A stretch of 64,000 bases of DNA from Saccharothrix australiensis. Lineage in GTDB: Bacteria; Actinomycetota; Actinomycetes; Mycobacteriales; Pseudonocardiaceae. The notes beneath the pieces were generated by a model. The model worked only from the letters and a program-made list of their open reading frames with translations. It was not told where the DNA came from and made no database searches. The position numbers and the translations under genes are program-made. Each line of letters begins with the position of its first letter. The first letter of the stretch is position 1. This document shows, piece after piece, positions 8,878 to 17,362 of this stretch. The stretch covers positions 3,993,501 to 4,057,500 of the forward strand of contig NZ_RBXO01000001.1 in NCBI RefSeq assembly GCF_003634935.1, read 5' to 3'.

Positions 8878-10524
8878 TCACGGTATCAGCGCGTCGCCCG
8901 ACGGCGTCCCTGGCTCGGCCACCAGCCGCCGCAGCCGGTAGCGCTGGACCTTGCCGCTGGGCGTCTTCGGCAGCGCGGCCGTGAACTCGACCCGCCTGGG
9001 GTACTTGTAGGGCGCGATCGCGGCCTTGACGAACGCCTGGAGCTCGGCGGCCTTCGCGGTGTCGCCGGTGACGCCGGCCCGCAGCACGACGAACGCGCAC
9101 ACGACCGCGCCCCGGTCGGCGTCCGGCGCGGCGACGACGGCGGTCTCGGCGACGTCGGGGTGGTCGAGCAGCGCCGCCTCCACCTCGGGCCCGGCGATGT
9201 TGTACCCGGCGGAGACGATCATGTCGTCGTCGCGGGCCTGGAACCAGAAGTAGCCGTCGGCGTCGCGCACGTAGGTGTCGCCGGTCAGGTTCCAGCCGTG
9301 CCGCACGTAGTCGCGCTGGCGGTCGTCGGCGAGGTAGCGGCAGCCGGTCGGTCCCTTCACCGCGAGCCTGCCGGGCACGCCGTCCGGCACCGGCCGCCCG
9401 TCGTCGTCGAGCACGGCGGCCCGGTAGCCGGGCACGGCCCGGCCGGTCGCGCCGGGCCGGATGTCGTCGTCGGCGGCCGAGATGAAGATGTGCAGGAGCT
9501 CGGTGCCGCCGATGCCGTCGATGATGCGCAGCCCGGTCGCCCGGTGGAAGCGCTCCCAGGTGGACGCGGGCAGGTGCTCGCCGGCGGACACGCAGCGCCG
9601 CAGGCCGGCCAGCGCGGGCGCCTTGCCCGCCGCGAGCATCGCCTTGTAGGCGGTGGGCGCGGTGAACAGCACCGTCACGCCGTGCGCGGCGATCGCGTCG
9701 GCGAGCTCGGCGGGCGTCGCGCGTTCCAGCAGCAGGGTCGACGCGCCGCAGCGCAGCGGGAACACCACCAGGCCGCCCAGGCCGAAGGTGAACCCCAGCG
9801 GCGGCGTCCCGGTGAACAGGTCGTCGGGCCGGGGCCGCAGCACGTGCCGCGCGAAGGTGTCCGCGCACGCCAGCACGTCCCGGTGGTAGTGCATGGTGGC
9901 CTTGGGCCTGCCGGTGGTGCCGGAGGTCGGCGCGAGCAGCACGACGTCGTCGGCGGCGGTGTCCACGCACCGGAAACCGTCCACCTTGGACTCGGCGCGC
10001 GCGACGAGGTCCGCCGGGCCCGCGCCGCCGTAGCCGACGACCACCGGGCCGGCGGGCGGCGCGGGCAGGTCGTCGGCGAACCGGTGGTCGGCGAGCACCA
10101 GCGCCGGTCTCGTGATGGCCACGAGCTCGGCGATCTCACCGGCGCGCAGCAGCGGCATGACGGTCACCGCCACGCCGCCCGCCTTGACCACCGCCAGCCA
10201 CGCGGCGACCGTCCACGGGTTGTTCGGCCCGCGCAGCATCACCCGGTTGCCGGGCCGCACGCCGAGGTCCTCGGCCAGGACGCGGGCGATCCGGTCGCTG
10301 CGCCGGGCCAGCTCGGCGTAGCTCCAGCAGTCGGCCGGGGTGCGCAGGCACGGCCGGTCGCCGCCGAACCGGCGGATGGCGTCGTCGAGCAGGCGCTGCG
10401 CGCAGTTCAGGCGGTCGGGGTAGCGCAGCTCGGGCAGGTCGAACAGGAACTCGGGCTGCTGCTCGGGCGGCGGGAGGCGGTCGCGGCAGAACGTGTCCAC
10501 GTGGGCCGATCTGGTCGGTGGCAC
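8878..10524 (-). CDS. Aryl-CoA ligase (benzoate/2-aminobenzoate/salicylate-CoA ligase family)
   Basis: A ~548-residue ANL-superfamily acyl-CoA synthetase. Motifs: LLAPTSGTTGRPKATMHYH (A3 P-loop), IDGIGGTELLHIF (A5), TGDTYVRDADGYFWFQARDDDMI (A7-A8; the D...R hinge), and KTPSGKVQR with the late catalytic Lys. The overall order matches the benzoate-CoA/2-aminobenzoate-CoA ligase subgroup. GTG 10524 is preferred to the GTG 9 bases upstream because AAGGAG is then 8 bases away. The divergent CoA-dependent hydroxylase makes salicylate the likely substrate (salicylate + CoA + ATP to salicylyl-CoA); anthranilate is the main alternative. Confidence 0.87.
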   Translation of the reverse strand: MPPTRSAHVDTFCRDRLPPPEQQPEFLFDLPELRYPDRLNCAQRLLDDAIRRFGGDRPCLRTPADCWSYAELARRSDRIARVLAEDLGVRPGNRVMLRGPNNPWTVAAWLAVVKAGGVAVTVMPLLRAGEIAELVAITRPALVLADHRFADDLPAPPAGPVVVGYGGAGPADLVARAESKVDGFRCVDTAADDVVLLAPTSGTTGRPKATMHYHRDVLACADTFARHVLRPRPDDLFTGTPPLGFTFGLGGLVVFPLRCGASTLLLERATPAELADAIAAHGVTVLFTAPTAYKAMLAAGKAPALAGLRRCVSAGEHLPASTWERFHRATGLRIIDGIGGTELLHIFISAADDDIRPGATGRAVPGYRAAVLDDDGRPVPDGVPGRLAVKGPTGCRYLADDRQRDYVRHGWNLTGDTYVRDADGYFWFQARDDDMIVSAGYNIAGPEVEAALLDHPDVAETAVVAAPDADRGAVVCAFVVLRAGVTGDTAKAAELQAFVKAAIAPYKYPRRVEFTAALPKTPSGKVQRYRLRRLVAEPGTPSGDALIP

Positions 10525-10564
10525 CGGCAGCACTCCTTCCCGGAGCGTCGGGCGCGGGCGCGGG

Positions 10565-11347
10565 TCAGCGCCCGCCGCCGCGGAACGGGGTCTCCGCGTG
10601 GCCGCCCGCCAGCAGCGTGCCCGCGCCCGGCGCGACGGCGGGCAGGTCGAGCGCCCGCATCAGCTGGTGCGCGGTCGCGGTCGACGCGGAGAGCACGGGC
10701 TTGCCCAGCGCGCGTTCCACGACCTCGATCGCGGCCAGCGAGGGGAGCTGGACGCAGGCGGACAGCACGACGGCGTCCGCGTCGCGGTGGTCGAGCGCGG
10801 CGGCGAGCGGGACGAGGTCCGCCGGGTCGTGCGCGGCCACCCGGAGGTTGTCCGCGATGCCCAGGGCGGTGCAGTCGGTGACGCCGATGCCCTCGGCGCG
10901 CAGGTAGCCGACGACGGTCTCGGCCAGCGGCCGGAGGTAGGGGCAGATCACGGCGACGGTGCGCGCGCCCAGCAGGTGCAGCGCGTCGACGAGCGCGCCG
11001 GCGCTGGTGACGACCGGCGCGGGCGCGCCGTGGTCGGCGGCGACCCGCGCGAGGGACCGCTCGGCGACGCGGTGGCGGCCCCGGCCGAGGCTCATGACGG
11101 CCACCAGGCAGGCGTAGCCGAGCACGTCGACCCGCGCGTCGGACAGCTCGGCGGCGCACCGCCCGGAGTCGGCGTCCATCGCGGCCAGCTCCTCCGGTGT
11201 CACGCGCGTCATGCGCATCCGGCTGGAGTGGAAGGTGAACCGCTCGGGCGCGACGGCCTCCCGCGCCCGGAAGATCGCGGGCACCTCGGTCTCCATCGTC
11301 ACGTTGGAGCTGGGCACGATCTGCCCGATCCGGTAGGCGCGGCTCAT
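10565..11347 (-). CDS. Maleate cis-trans isomerase / Asp-Glu racemase superfamily enzyme
   Basis: A 260-residue protein of the maleate isomerase / arylmalonate decarboxylase group. Seen: IGQIVPSSNVTMETEVP at the N-terminus, the first catalytic-Cys region VDVLGYACLVAVMS (Cys near residue 80), and the second block ADAVVLSACVQLPSL (Cys near residue 195). The enzyme forms a transient Cys-adduct to rotate a cis double bond. It overlaps the upstream FAH gene by 4 bp (ATGA), so the two are translationally coupled. In a gentisate pathway it would isomerise maleylpyruvate to fumarylpyruvate or, after hydrolysis, maleate to fumarate. No DinB-type mycothiol-dependent maleylpyruvate isomerase is present nearby. 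Confidence 0.82.
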   Translation of the reverse strand: MSRAYRIGQIVPSSNVTMETEVPAIFRAREAVAPERFTFHSSRMRMTRVTPEELAAMDADSGRCAAELSDARVDVLGYACLVAVMSLGRGRHRVAERSLARVAADHGAPAPVVTSAGALVDALHLLGARTVAVICPYLRPLAETVVGYLRAEGIGVTDCTALGIADNLRVAAHDPADLVPLAAALDHRDADAVVLSACVQLPSLAAIEVVERALGKPVLSASTATAHQLMRALDLPAVAPGAGTLLAGGHAETPFRGGGR

Positions 11348-12222
11348 CGGACGGCCACCACCGGGTTGCGCAGGGTGCCGATGTGCTGCACGAACGCCTC
11401 GACCACGTCACCGGGCCGCAGCCACTGCTGGGGCGACCGCCCGGCGCCGACGCCGGACGGCGTGCCGGTGGCGATGACGTCGCCGGGCTCCAGCGTGATG
11501 CCCGCGCTGATGTCGGCGATCAGCTCGGGCACCCGGAACAGCATGTAGCGGGTGTTGGACCGCTGCTTGACCTCGCCGTTGACGCGCAGGCAGAGGTCCA
11601 GCGCGTGCGGGTCGGGTATCTCGTCGGCGGTGCGGACCGCCGGCCCGAACGGCGCGTAGGTGTCCTGCCCCTTGGAGTAGAACCACAGCCCGCCGCGCCG
11701 CTGGTCGCGCGCGCTGACGTCGTTGACGACGCTGTAGCCGAAGACGTGCTCCAGGGCGCGTTCGGGCGGCACCCGCTTCGCCGTCCGCCCGATCACGACG
11801 GCCAGCTCGCACTCCCAGTCCAGCTGCGCGGTCAGCGACGCGTCGTGCTCGATCGCCTCGTCGGGACCGATGACGGCGGTGGCGGGCTTGCAGAACAGCA
11901 CCGGTCGCTGCGGCAGCTCGTGCGCGGTGTCCAGCGCCCGCGCCGATTCCGCGACGTGCTCGGTGTAGTTGAGCCCGACGCCGACGATCTTGCCCGGCCG
12001 CAGCGGCGCGTGCAGCCGCACCGCGCCGACGGGGTGCCGCGCGGACTCCGGGACCGGGCCGGCGAGCAGGGCCGCGACGGCGTCGGCGGCGTCGTCGCGC
12101 ACGACGTCCCACAGGGAGGCGGGCGCGCCGGGGGACAGCGCGCCGACGTCGACCACCTCGGCGTCCCGCCGCACGCCGAGGCGGTGGCGGCCGTCCCCGG
12201 TGGAGAAGGTGACCAGCAGCAT
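11344..12222 (-). CDS. FAH-family hydrolase (fumarylpyruvate or maleylpyruvate hydrolase)
   Basis: A 292-residue fumarylacetoacetate-hydrolase-family protein. Core motifs are visible: IVGVGLNYTEHV, PVLFCKPATAVIGP, LDWECELAVVIG (metal-binding E-x-E), YSVVNDVSARD, and ITLEPGDVIATGTPSGVG. It hydrolyses the C-C bond of the ring-cleavage product from gentisate, releasing pyruvate. The ATG 12222 lies 17 bp after the gentisate dioxygenase stop, with GGGAGAA upstream. Its stop overlaps the isomerase start. Whether it acts before the isomerase (on maleylpyruvate) or after it (on fumarylpyruvate) cannot be decided from sequence. Confidence 0.88.
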   Translation of the reverse strand: MLLVTFSTGDGRHRLGVRRDAEVVDVGALSPGAPASLWDVVRDDAADAVAALLAGPVPESARHPVGAVRLHAPLRPGKIVGVGLNYTEHVAESARALDTAHELPQRPVLFCKPATAVIGPDEAIEHDASLTAQLDWECELAVVIGRTAKRVPPERALEHVFGYSVVNDVSARDQRRGGLWFYSKGQDTYAPFGPAVRTADEIPDPHALDLCLRVNGEVKQRSNTRYMLFRVPELIADISAGITLEPGDVIATGTPSGVGAGRSPQQWLRPGDVVEAFVQHIGTLRNPVVAVR

Positions 12223-12239
12223 GGGGTTCTCCCGCCCGG

Positions 12240-13346
12240 TCAGGCGACCGGTTGGTGGCCGTCGTTGTCGGGGTAGGGCTCCTCCCGGAAGAAGCCGAGC
12301 GCGCGCATCACGGGGAAGTCGTTGAAGGAGAACAGGCACGCGTCGTCGGACCGGCTCGCGTTGGCGTGCTCGTGCCAGGCCCACGACGGCACGCAGAAGA
12401 TGTCGCCCTCGGTCCAGTCGAGGCGCGTGCCGGCCACCACGGAGTACCCGCTGCCCTTCGCGGCGGTGTAGATCTTGGAGCCGACCTGCCGGTGCGCCAG
12501 GGTGCTCTCGCCGGGGCGCAGCAGCTGCATGTGCGCGCTCATGGTCGGCATGACCGAGCCGCCGGTCATCGGGTTGCTGTACTCCATGATGATCCCGTCG
12601 TACGGCGAGCCGTCGGTCGCCTCGGCGGCGTTGAGCAGCGCCTCGTAGGTGGGTTCCCACGGGTAGGCCAGCAGCGGCGAGTGGTTCTTGTGCCACGGGT
12701 CGCCGAAGGGGCGCAACTGTCCCGCGCCGTAGACGCGCAGCGAGGAGTTCGTGATGCCCTCCTGCTTCTGGTAGACGTCGGGGTGCACCTCGTAGAACCC
12801 CGCGTCGAGCGCGTTGACCAGCGGGATGTCCAGGCCGTCCTGCCAGATCACCGGTCCGTCCTCGCCCTCGTTGCCGTGCTCGTGCCACGTCCAGTTGGGC
12901 GTGATGGCGAAGTCGCGCGGGCCGACCTTGAGCTTCTGCCCGTCCACGATCGTCCACGCGCCGGTGCCCTCCAGGACGAACCGCAGCGCGGCGGCCTGGT
13001 GGCGGTGGGCGGTCATCGACTCGCCGGGACCCATCACCTGGAGGCCGCTGTAGAGCAGGCCGACGGTGGCCGCGATGTCGCGCCGCCGCGGGTTGTACAG
13101 CGCGACCACGCGCCGGCCCGCGTCGTCGCCGCTGACCAGCCGCAGCGCTTCCAGCACCAGGGGCCTCAGGTCGCGGTAGGCCCACTTGACCGGCACCGAC
13201 TCCGGCTGCGGGTACCACGGCTCGATCCGGTTGGCGACGGTCCACAGCGCGCCGGCGTCGAGCCGGGCGAGCTTGTCGTAGTAGGCGCGCAGGTCGGCGT
13301 TGTCGATCACGCGGGCCCGGCCGAGCACGTCGTCGCGGTCCGTCAT
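12240..13346 (-). CDS. Gentisate 1,2-dioxygenase
   Basis: A 368-residue bicupin ring-cleavage dioxygenase. The first cupin carries MTAHRHQAAALRFVLEG (iron-site histidines), with TPNWTWHEHGNEG as the second motif. The C-terminal cupin has STLAHRQVGSKIY and VPSWAWHEHANAS. It opens gentisate (2,5-dihydroxybenzoate) between C1 and C2 to maleylpyruvate using Fe(II) and O2. It is the first gene of the leftward aromatic operon, starting at ATG 13346 with GAGGAG upstream and facing the palindromic divergent promoter. Length and motifs fit classic gentisate dioxygenases; a related salicylate or 1-hydroxy-2-naphthoate dioxygenase is the alternative. Confidence 0.9.
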   Translation of the reverse strand: MTDRDDVLGRARVIDNADLRAYYDKLARLDAGALWTVANRIEPWYPQPESVPVKWAYRDLRPLVLEALRLVSGDDAGRRVVALYNPRRRDIAATVGLLYSGLQVMGPGESMTAHRHQAAALRFVLEGTGAWTIVDGQKLKVGPRDFAITPNWTWHEHGNEGEDGPVIWQDGLDIPLVNALDAGFYEVHPDVYQKQEGITNSSLRVYGAGQLRPFGDPWHKNHSPLLAYPWEPTYEALLNAAEATDGSPYDGIIMEYSNPMTGGSVMPTMSAHMQLLRPGESTLAHRQVGSKIYTAAKGSGYSVVAGTRLDWTEGDIFCVPSWAWHEHANASRSDDACLFSFNDFPVMRALGFFREEPYPDNDGHQPVA

Positions 13347-13380
13347 GGCGGCTCCTCACCACTCGGAGCGATATTCCGTT

Positions 13381-13428
13381 CTCTTGACGCACGTCAACAA
13401 TGCGAAATACCGTGCACGGTGTCAAGAG
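13381..13428. promoter_or_regulatory. Divergent catabolic promoter with three nested palindromes
   Basis: TTGACG-CA-CGTCAA (13384-13397) is a palindrome giving a TTGACG -35 box on each strand. ACCGTGCACGGT (13409-13420) is a perfect 12-bp palindrome. CTCTTGAC (13381-13388) and GTCAAGAG (13421-13428) form an 8-bp inverted repeat enclosing both. They are the likely operator(s) for the PaaX encoded at the end of the leftward operon; assignment by position. Confidence 0.7.
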
Positions 13429-13444
13429 CCCTGGAGGAGCAGCG

Positions 13445-13876
13445 ATGGCGACACCGGATGCCACACCCGACGGGCGGTTCGAGGCCACGGTCGAGCGCCG
13501 GGTCGAGTGGCACGACACCGACGCGGCCGGCCACCAGCACCACTCCGCGGTGCTGCGCTGGGCGGAGCAGGCCGAGGCCGAGCTGCTGCGCCGCCACGGG
13601 CTCGCCCGCCTGTTCGGCCGCACGCCCAGGGTGCGCCACGAGGTCGACTACCGCGCCCGGCTGTGGTTCGGCGAGTGCGTGCGGACCCGGCTGCGGGTGG
13701 TGCGGCTGGGCCGGGCGTCGCTGGAGTACGCGTTCACCGTGCACGGCGAGTCCGGCCTGGCCGCCGAGGGCCGCGTGGTCGTCGCGCACGTGCCGCCCGG
13801 CGCGTCGGCGGGCACGCCGTGGCCCGACGACGTGCGGTCCGCGTTGGACGGTGCGGCGGGGGCGGGTCGCCGATGA
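13445..13876 (+). CDS. Acyl-CoA thioesterase (4-hydroxybenzoyl-CoA thioesterase-like hotdog)
   Basis: A 143-residue hotdog-fold thioesterase. The N-terminal VEWHDTDAAGHQHHSAVLRW matches the active-site region of 4HBT-type enzymes (catalytic Asp before the long helix). ATG 13445 follows GGAGGAG. It is the first gene of the rightward operon and overlaps the hydroxylase start by 4 bp. In context it should hydrolyse gentisyl-CoA (5-hydroxysalicylyl-CoA) to free gentisate for the dioxygenase, recovering CoA. Specificity is inferred from the pathway, not from residues. Confidence 0.85.
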   Translation: MATPDATPDGRFEATVERRVEWHDTDAAGHQHHSAVLRWAEQAEAELLRRHGLARLFGRTPRVRHEVDYRARLWFGECVRTRLRVVRLGRASLEYAFTVHGESGLAAEGRVVVAHVPPGASAGTPWPDDVRSALDGAAGAGRR

Positions 13877-16188
13877 GGATCGCGGTCGTCGGCGGCGGGC
13901 CCGGCGGGCTGTACTTCGCGGCGCTGGCCAAGCGGCACGACCCGAGGCGGGAGATCACCGTCTGGGAGCGCAACGCCGCCGACGACACGTTCGGGTTCGG
14001 CGTGGTGTTCTCCGACGAGACGGTGGACGGCATCGCCGGCGCGGACCCGGTGATCGCCGCGGCGGTCGAGGCGGACTGCGCGCGGTGGAGCGACATCGAC
14101 GTCCACTACCGCGGCGTCGTGCAGACCTCCGGCGGGCACGGGTTCGCCGCGATCGGGCGCGCCCGCCTGCTGGCCGTGCTCCAGCGCCGCTGCCGGGACC
14201 TGGGCGTGGACCTCCGGTTCGCCGCGGACGCGCCACCCGCCGACGAGCTGGCCCGCACGCACGACCTGGTGGTGGCGGCGGACGGCGTCAACTCGGCCAC
14301 CCGCGCGAAGCACGCCGACGTGTTCCGGCCGTCGCTGGACGAGCGCGACTGCCGGTACATGTGGCTGGCCACCGACCGGGTGCTGGAGGCGTTCACGTTC
14401 GTCGTGCTGGAGACCCGGTTCGGACCGCTGCACGTGCACGCCTACCCGTTCGCCGACGATCGCAGCACCGTCATCGTCGAGCTGACCGGGCGCGCCTGGC
14501 GTGCGGCCGGTTTCGCCGACCTGGCCGCGCGGGACCTGCCGCCGGGCCGCAGCGACGAGGCGAGCGTCGCCCGCTGCGCCGAGCTGCTGCGCGACTTCCT
14601 CGGCGGGCACTCGTTGCTGACCAACAACTCCCGGTGGGTCCGGTTCACCACCGTGCGCAACGCGACCTGGCGGCACGGCAACGTCGTCCTGCTCGGCGAC
14701 GCCGCGCACACCGCGCACTTCTCCATCGGCTCCGGCACCAAGCTGGCGATGGAGGACGCCGACGCGCTGGCCGCCGCACTCGGACCCGCGCCCGACCGCG
14801 AACCGGGTCCCGACCGCGAACTCGCGCCCGGTCGGGACGCCGCGCCCGACCTGGAGCGCGCCCTCGCCCGGTACGAGGCCGAACGCCGACCGGCCGTCGA
14901 GTCGGCCCAGCGCGCCGCGCAGGCCAGCCTGGAGTGGTTCGAGGCGATCGAGCACGCCGTCGGCCAGGAACCGGAGCAGTTCGCGTTCAACCTGCTCACC
15001 CGCAGCAGGCGCGTCACCCGCGACAACCTCCGCCGGCGCGACCCGGCCTACGTCGCCGCGCTGGACCGCTGGTTCGACGCCCGGCAGCACGGGCCGGACC
15101 GGCGGCCGGAGGACACCGCGCCGCCGCTGTTCCAGCCGCTGGCCCTGCGCGGCCTGCGGCTGCGCAACCGGGTCGTCGCCGCGCCGGTGGGCATCGACCG
15201 CGCGGTGGACGGCGTGCCCGGCGACGCCGAGCTGCTGCACCTGGGCGGGCGCGCGCTGGGCGGCGCGGGCCTGGTGCTCGCCGGCCTGACCGCGGTCGCC
15301 GCCGACGGCCGGACCACCACCGGCACCGCCGGCCTCTACACCGAGCGGCAGGTCGCGGCGTGGCGGCGGATCACCGACGCCCTGCACGAGCACAGCGGCG
15401 CGGCGGTCGGCGTGCAGCTCGGCCACGCCGGGCCCAAGGGCCACCGGGGCGGCCCGACCCCGGCCGCGCTCGGCGGTGCCGCGCTGCGCGCCCTCGTCGA
15501 GGACTTCGCCGCCGCCGCCGCGCGGGCCGACCGCGCCGGGTTCGACGTGCTGGAAATCCAGGCGGGCCACGGTTTGCTGCTCTCGGCGTTCCTGTCGCCG
15601 CTGACGAACCTCCGCGCGGACCGCCGCGGCGGCGCGATCGAGGGCAGGCTGAGGTTCCCGCTCGCCGTCGTGGCCGCCGTCCGCGCGGCGTGGCCCGCGA
15701 CCAAGCCGCTGCTGGCCAGGATCTCCGCCGTGGACTGGGCGCCGGGCGGCACCACGCTCGACGACGCCGTGCGCATCGCCGCCGCCTTCGCCGAGCACGG
15801 CGTGGACGCGGTCGACGTGTCCAGCGGCGAGGTCGTCGCGCACGAGCGACCGGCCTACGGGCGGAGCTACCAGACGCCGTTCGCCGAGCGGGTGCGCGCC
15901 GCGACCGGTGTGCCCACGATCGCGGTCGGCGGCATCTCCACCCACGACGACGCGAACTCGATCCTGCTCGCGGGTCGCGCCGACCTGATCGGCGTCGGCC
16001 GGGCCCACCTGCACGACCCGGCGTGGACGCTGCACGCGGCGGCCGACCTCGGCTACACCGGGCCGGGCGCGCACTGGCCGCCCATGCACGCCGCGGGGGC
16101 CGCGCCGCCGCCCGCGGGCAGCCGGCCGGCGGCGCGCCACGACGGACCACCCGTGCCGACCCACCAGCGGTGGCGTCCCCGACGGTAG
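13873..16188 (+). CDS. Two-domain salicylyl-CoA 5-hydroxylase (FAD monooxygenase + OYE-like domain)
   Basis: A 771-residue fusion. Residues 1-~400 form an aromatic flavoprotein monooxygenase: VVGGGPGGLYFA (GxGxxG), a DG-like segment VAADGVNSATR, and GDAAHTAHFSIGSGTKLAMED. From ~420 comes an old-yellow-enzyme-like TIM barrel (FQPLALRGLRLRNRVV, LEIQAGHGLLLSAFLSPL, IAVGGIS). This architecture is known for salicylyl-CoA 5-hydroxylase and for 2-aminobenzoyl-CoA monooxygenase/reductase. With gentisate dioxygenase next door, 5-hydroxylation of salicylyl-CoA to gentisyl-CoA is the best call. A short charged repeat (PDREPGPDREL) marks a linker near residue 300. It overlaps the thioesterase by 4 bp. 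Confidence 0.86.
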   Translation: MRIAVVGGGPGGLYFAALAKRHDPRREITVWERNAADDTFGFGVVFSDETVDGIAGADPVIAAAVEADCARWSDIDVHYRGVVQTSGGHGFAAIGRARLLAVLQRRCRDLGVDLRFAADAPPADELARTHDLVVAADGVNSATRAKHADVFRPSLDERDCRYMWLATDRVLEAFTFVVLETRFGPLHVHAYPFADDRSTVIVELTGRAWRAAGFADLAARDLPPGRSDEASVARCAELLRDFLGGHSLLTNNSRWVRFTTVRNATWRHGNVVLLGDAAHTAHFSIGSGTKLAMEDADALAAALGPAPDREPGPDRELAPGRDAAPDLERALARYEAERRPAVESAQRAAQASLEWFEAIEHAVGQEPEQFAFNLLTRSRRVTRDNLRRRDPAYVAALDRWFDARQHGPDRRPEDTAPPLFQPLALRGLRLRNRVVAAPVGIDRAVDGVPGDAELLHLGGRALGGAGLVLAGLTAVAADGRTTTGTAGLYTERQVAAWRRITDALHEHSGAAVGVQLGHAGPKGHRGGPTPAALGGAALRALVEDFAAAAARADRAGFDVLEIQAGHGLLLSAFLSPLTNLRADRRGGAIEGRLRFPLAVVAAVRAAWPATKPLLARISAVDWAPGGTTLDDAVRIAAAFAEHGVDAVDVSSGEVVAHERPAYGRSYQTPFAERVRAATGVPTIAVGGISTHDDANSILLAGRADLIGVGRAHLHDPAWTLHAAADLGYTGPGAHWPPMHAAGAAPPPAGSRPAARHDGPPVPTHQRWRPRR

Positions 16189-16196
16189 GAGGACCC

Positions 16197-17216
16197 GTGG
16201 AAGAGCTCCCCCGCTTCACGGCCGCCGCGGTGCAGGCCGCGCCGGTCTACCTCGACCCGGCCGCGACGGTCGCCAAGGCCGCGTCGCTCATCCACGAGGC
16301 GGCCGGGCGCGGCGCGCGGCTCGTGGTGTTCCCGGAGGTCTTCGTCGCCGGCTACCCGTACTGGAACTGGACGATGAACCCGGTCGCCGCCTCGCCCCTG
16401 TACGAGCGCCTGTACCGCGCGTCGGTGGACGTGCCGGGTCCGCACGTCGACGTGCTGCGCGCCGCCGCGGCGGCCACCGGGACGACCGTCGTCGTCGGCG
16501 TCAACGAACGCGGTCGCCACAGCCTCGGCGTGCTCTACAACAGCGTCCTGACGATCGGCCCCGACGGCGCGGTGCTCGGCCTGCACCGCAAGCTCGTCCC
16601 GACGTGGGCCGAGAAGCTCACCTGGACACCCGGCGACGGCAGCACGGTCCTCGTGCACCGGACGCCGGTGGGCCCGCTGGGCGTCCTGGCGTGCGGCGAG
16701 AACACCAACACGCTGGCCCGGTTCGCCCTGCTGGCGCAGGGGGAGCTGGTGCACGCCGCGAACTACGTCGCCCTGCCGGTCGCGCCCGCCGACTACGACA
16801 TGGCGCAGGCCATCGCGATCCGCGCCGCCGCGCACGCGTTCGAGGGCAAGCTGTTCTCGGTGATCGCCTGTTCCACCGTCACCGACGAGATGATCGAGGT
16901 GGCGGCCGGCGACGACGCCGCGATCGCGCGGGGGATGCGCCGCCCGCACAGCGCGCTGTCCGGGGTGTTCGGACCGGACGGCAACCCCGTCACCGAGCCG
17001 CTGGTCGACGTCGAGGGCATCGTCTACGCGGAGGTCGACCTGGCCCGCTGCATCCAGCCCAAGCAGATGCACGACGTCATCGGCCACTACAACCGGTTCG
17101 ACGTGTTCCGCCTGCACCACAACACGAACCCGACGACGCCCCTGGTCCAGGAACCGCCGGTCCGGCCGGGACCGCTCACCGGGCCCTGGACGCCGGACGA
17201 CGCGGCGGCGGGGTGA
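16197..17216 (+). CDS. Nitrilase (C-N hydrolase superfamily)
   Basis: A 339-residue nitrilase. The Glu-Lys-Cys triad is intact: VVFPEVFVAGYPYW (Glu near 47), LHRKLVPTWAEKLTW (Lys near 131) and GVLACGENTN (Cys near 165). The aromatic-rich active-site text (GYPYWNW, GENTN) resembles true nitrilases and cyanide-degrading relatives rather than amidases. GTG 16197 is preceded by AGGAGGA that overlaps the hydroxylase stop, so it is in the same operon. It could feed the pathway by converting an aryl nitrile (for example a hydroxybenzonitrile) to the acid plus ammonia. The true substrate is unknown. Confidence 0.87.
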   Translation: MEELPRFTAAAVQAAPVYLDPAATVAKAASLIHEAAGRGARLVVFPEVFVAGYPYWNWTMNPVAASPLYERLYRASVDVPGPHVDVLRAAAAATGTTVVVGVNERGRHSLGVLYNSVLTIGPDGAVLGLHRKLVPTWAEKLTWTPGDGSTVLVHRTPVGPLGVLACGENTNTLARFALLAQGELVHAANYVALPVAPADYDMAQAIAIRAAAHAFEGKLFSVIACSTVTDEMIEVAAGDDAAIARGMRRPHSALSGVFGPDGNPVTEPLVDVEGIVYAEVDLARCIQPKQMHDVIGHYNRFDVFRLHHNTNPTTPLVQEPPVRPGPLTGPWTPDDAAAG

Positions 17217-17306
17217 GGTCCGCGCCCGGCAGGGCACTTCGGTTCGCCGAAGGGCGGGCGACCCCGCGCGGACCGCCCCGCCGGGTCCCCGCCGCCGTTC
17301 CCGCCC

Positions 17307-17358
17307 GCCGTTCCCGCCCGCCGCCGAACGACGTCCCCGGACGACGGGCGGGAACGGC
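17307..17358. terminator. Long hairpin between convergent genes
   Basis: GCCGTTCCCGCCCG (17307-17320) pairs perfectly with CGGGCGGGAACGGC (17345-17358). A second upstream copy of the left arm (17294-17307) gives an alternative pairing. A smaller CTTCGG-TTCG-CCGAAG hairpin lies at 17235-17250. Both follow the nitrilase and precede the convergent stop at 17363. Confidence 0.75.
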
Positions 17359-17362
17359 CGCA

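Noticed and set aside
12252-17216. A 1654-codon plus-strand frame
   Set aside because: It is open only through codon bias. Just its end is a real gene (nitrilase from GTG 16197); the rest overlaps the dioxygenase and hydroxylase genes in the wrong frame or strand.
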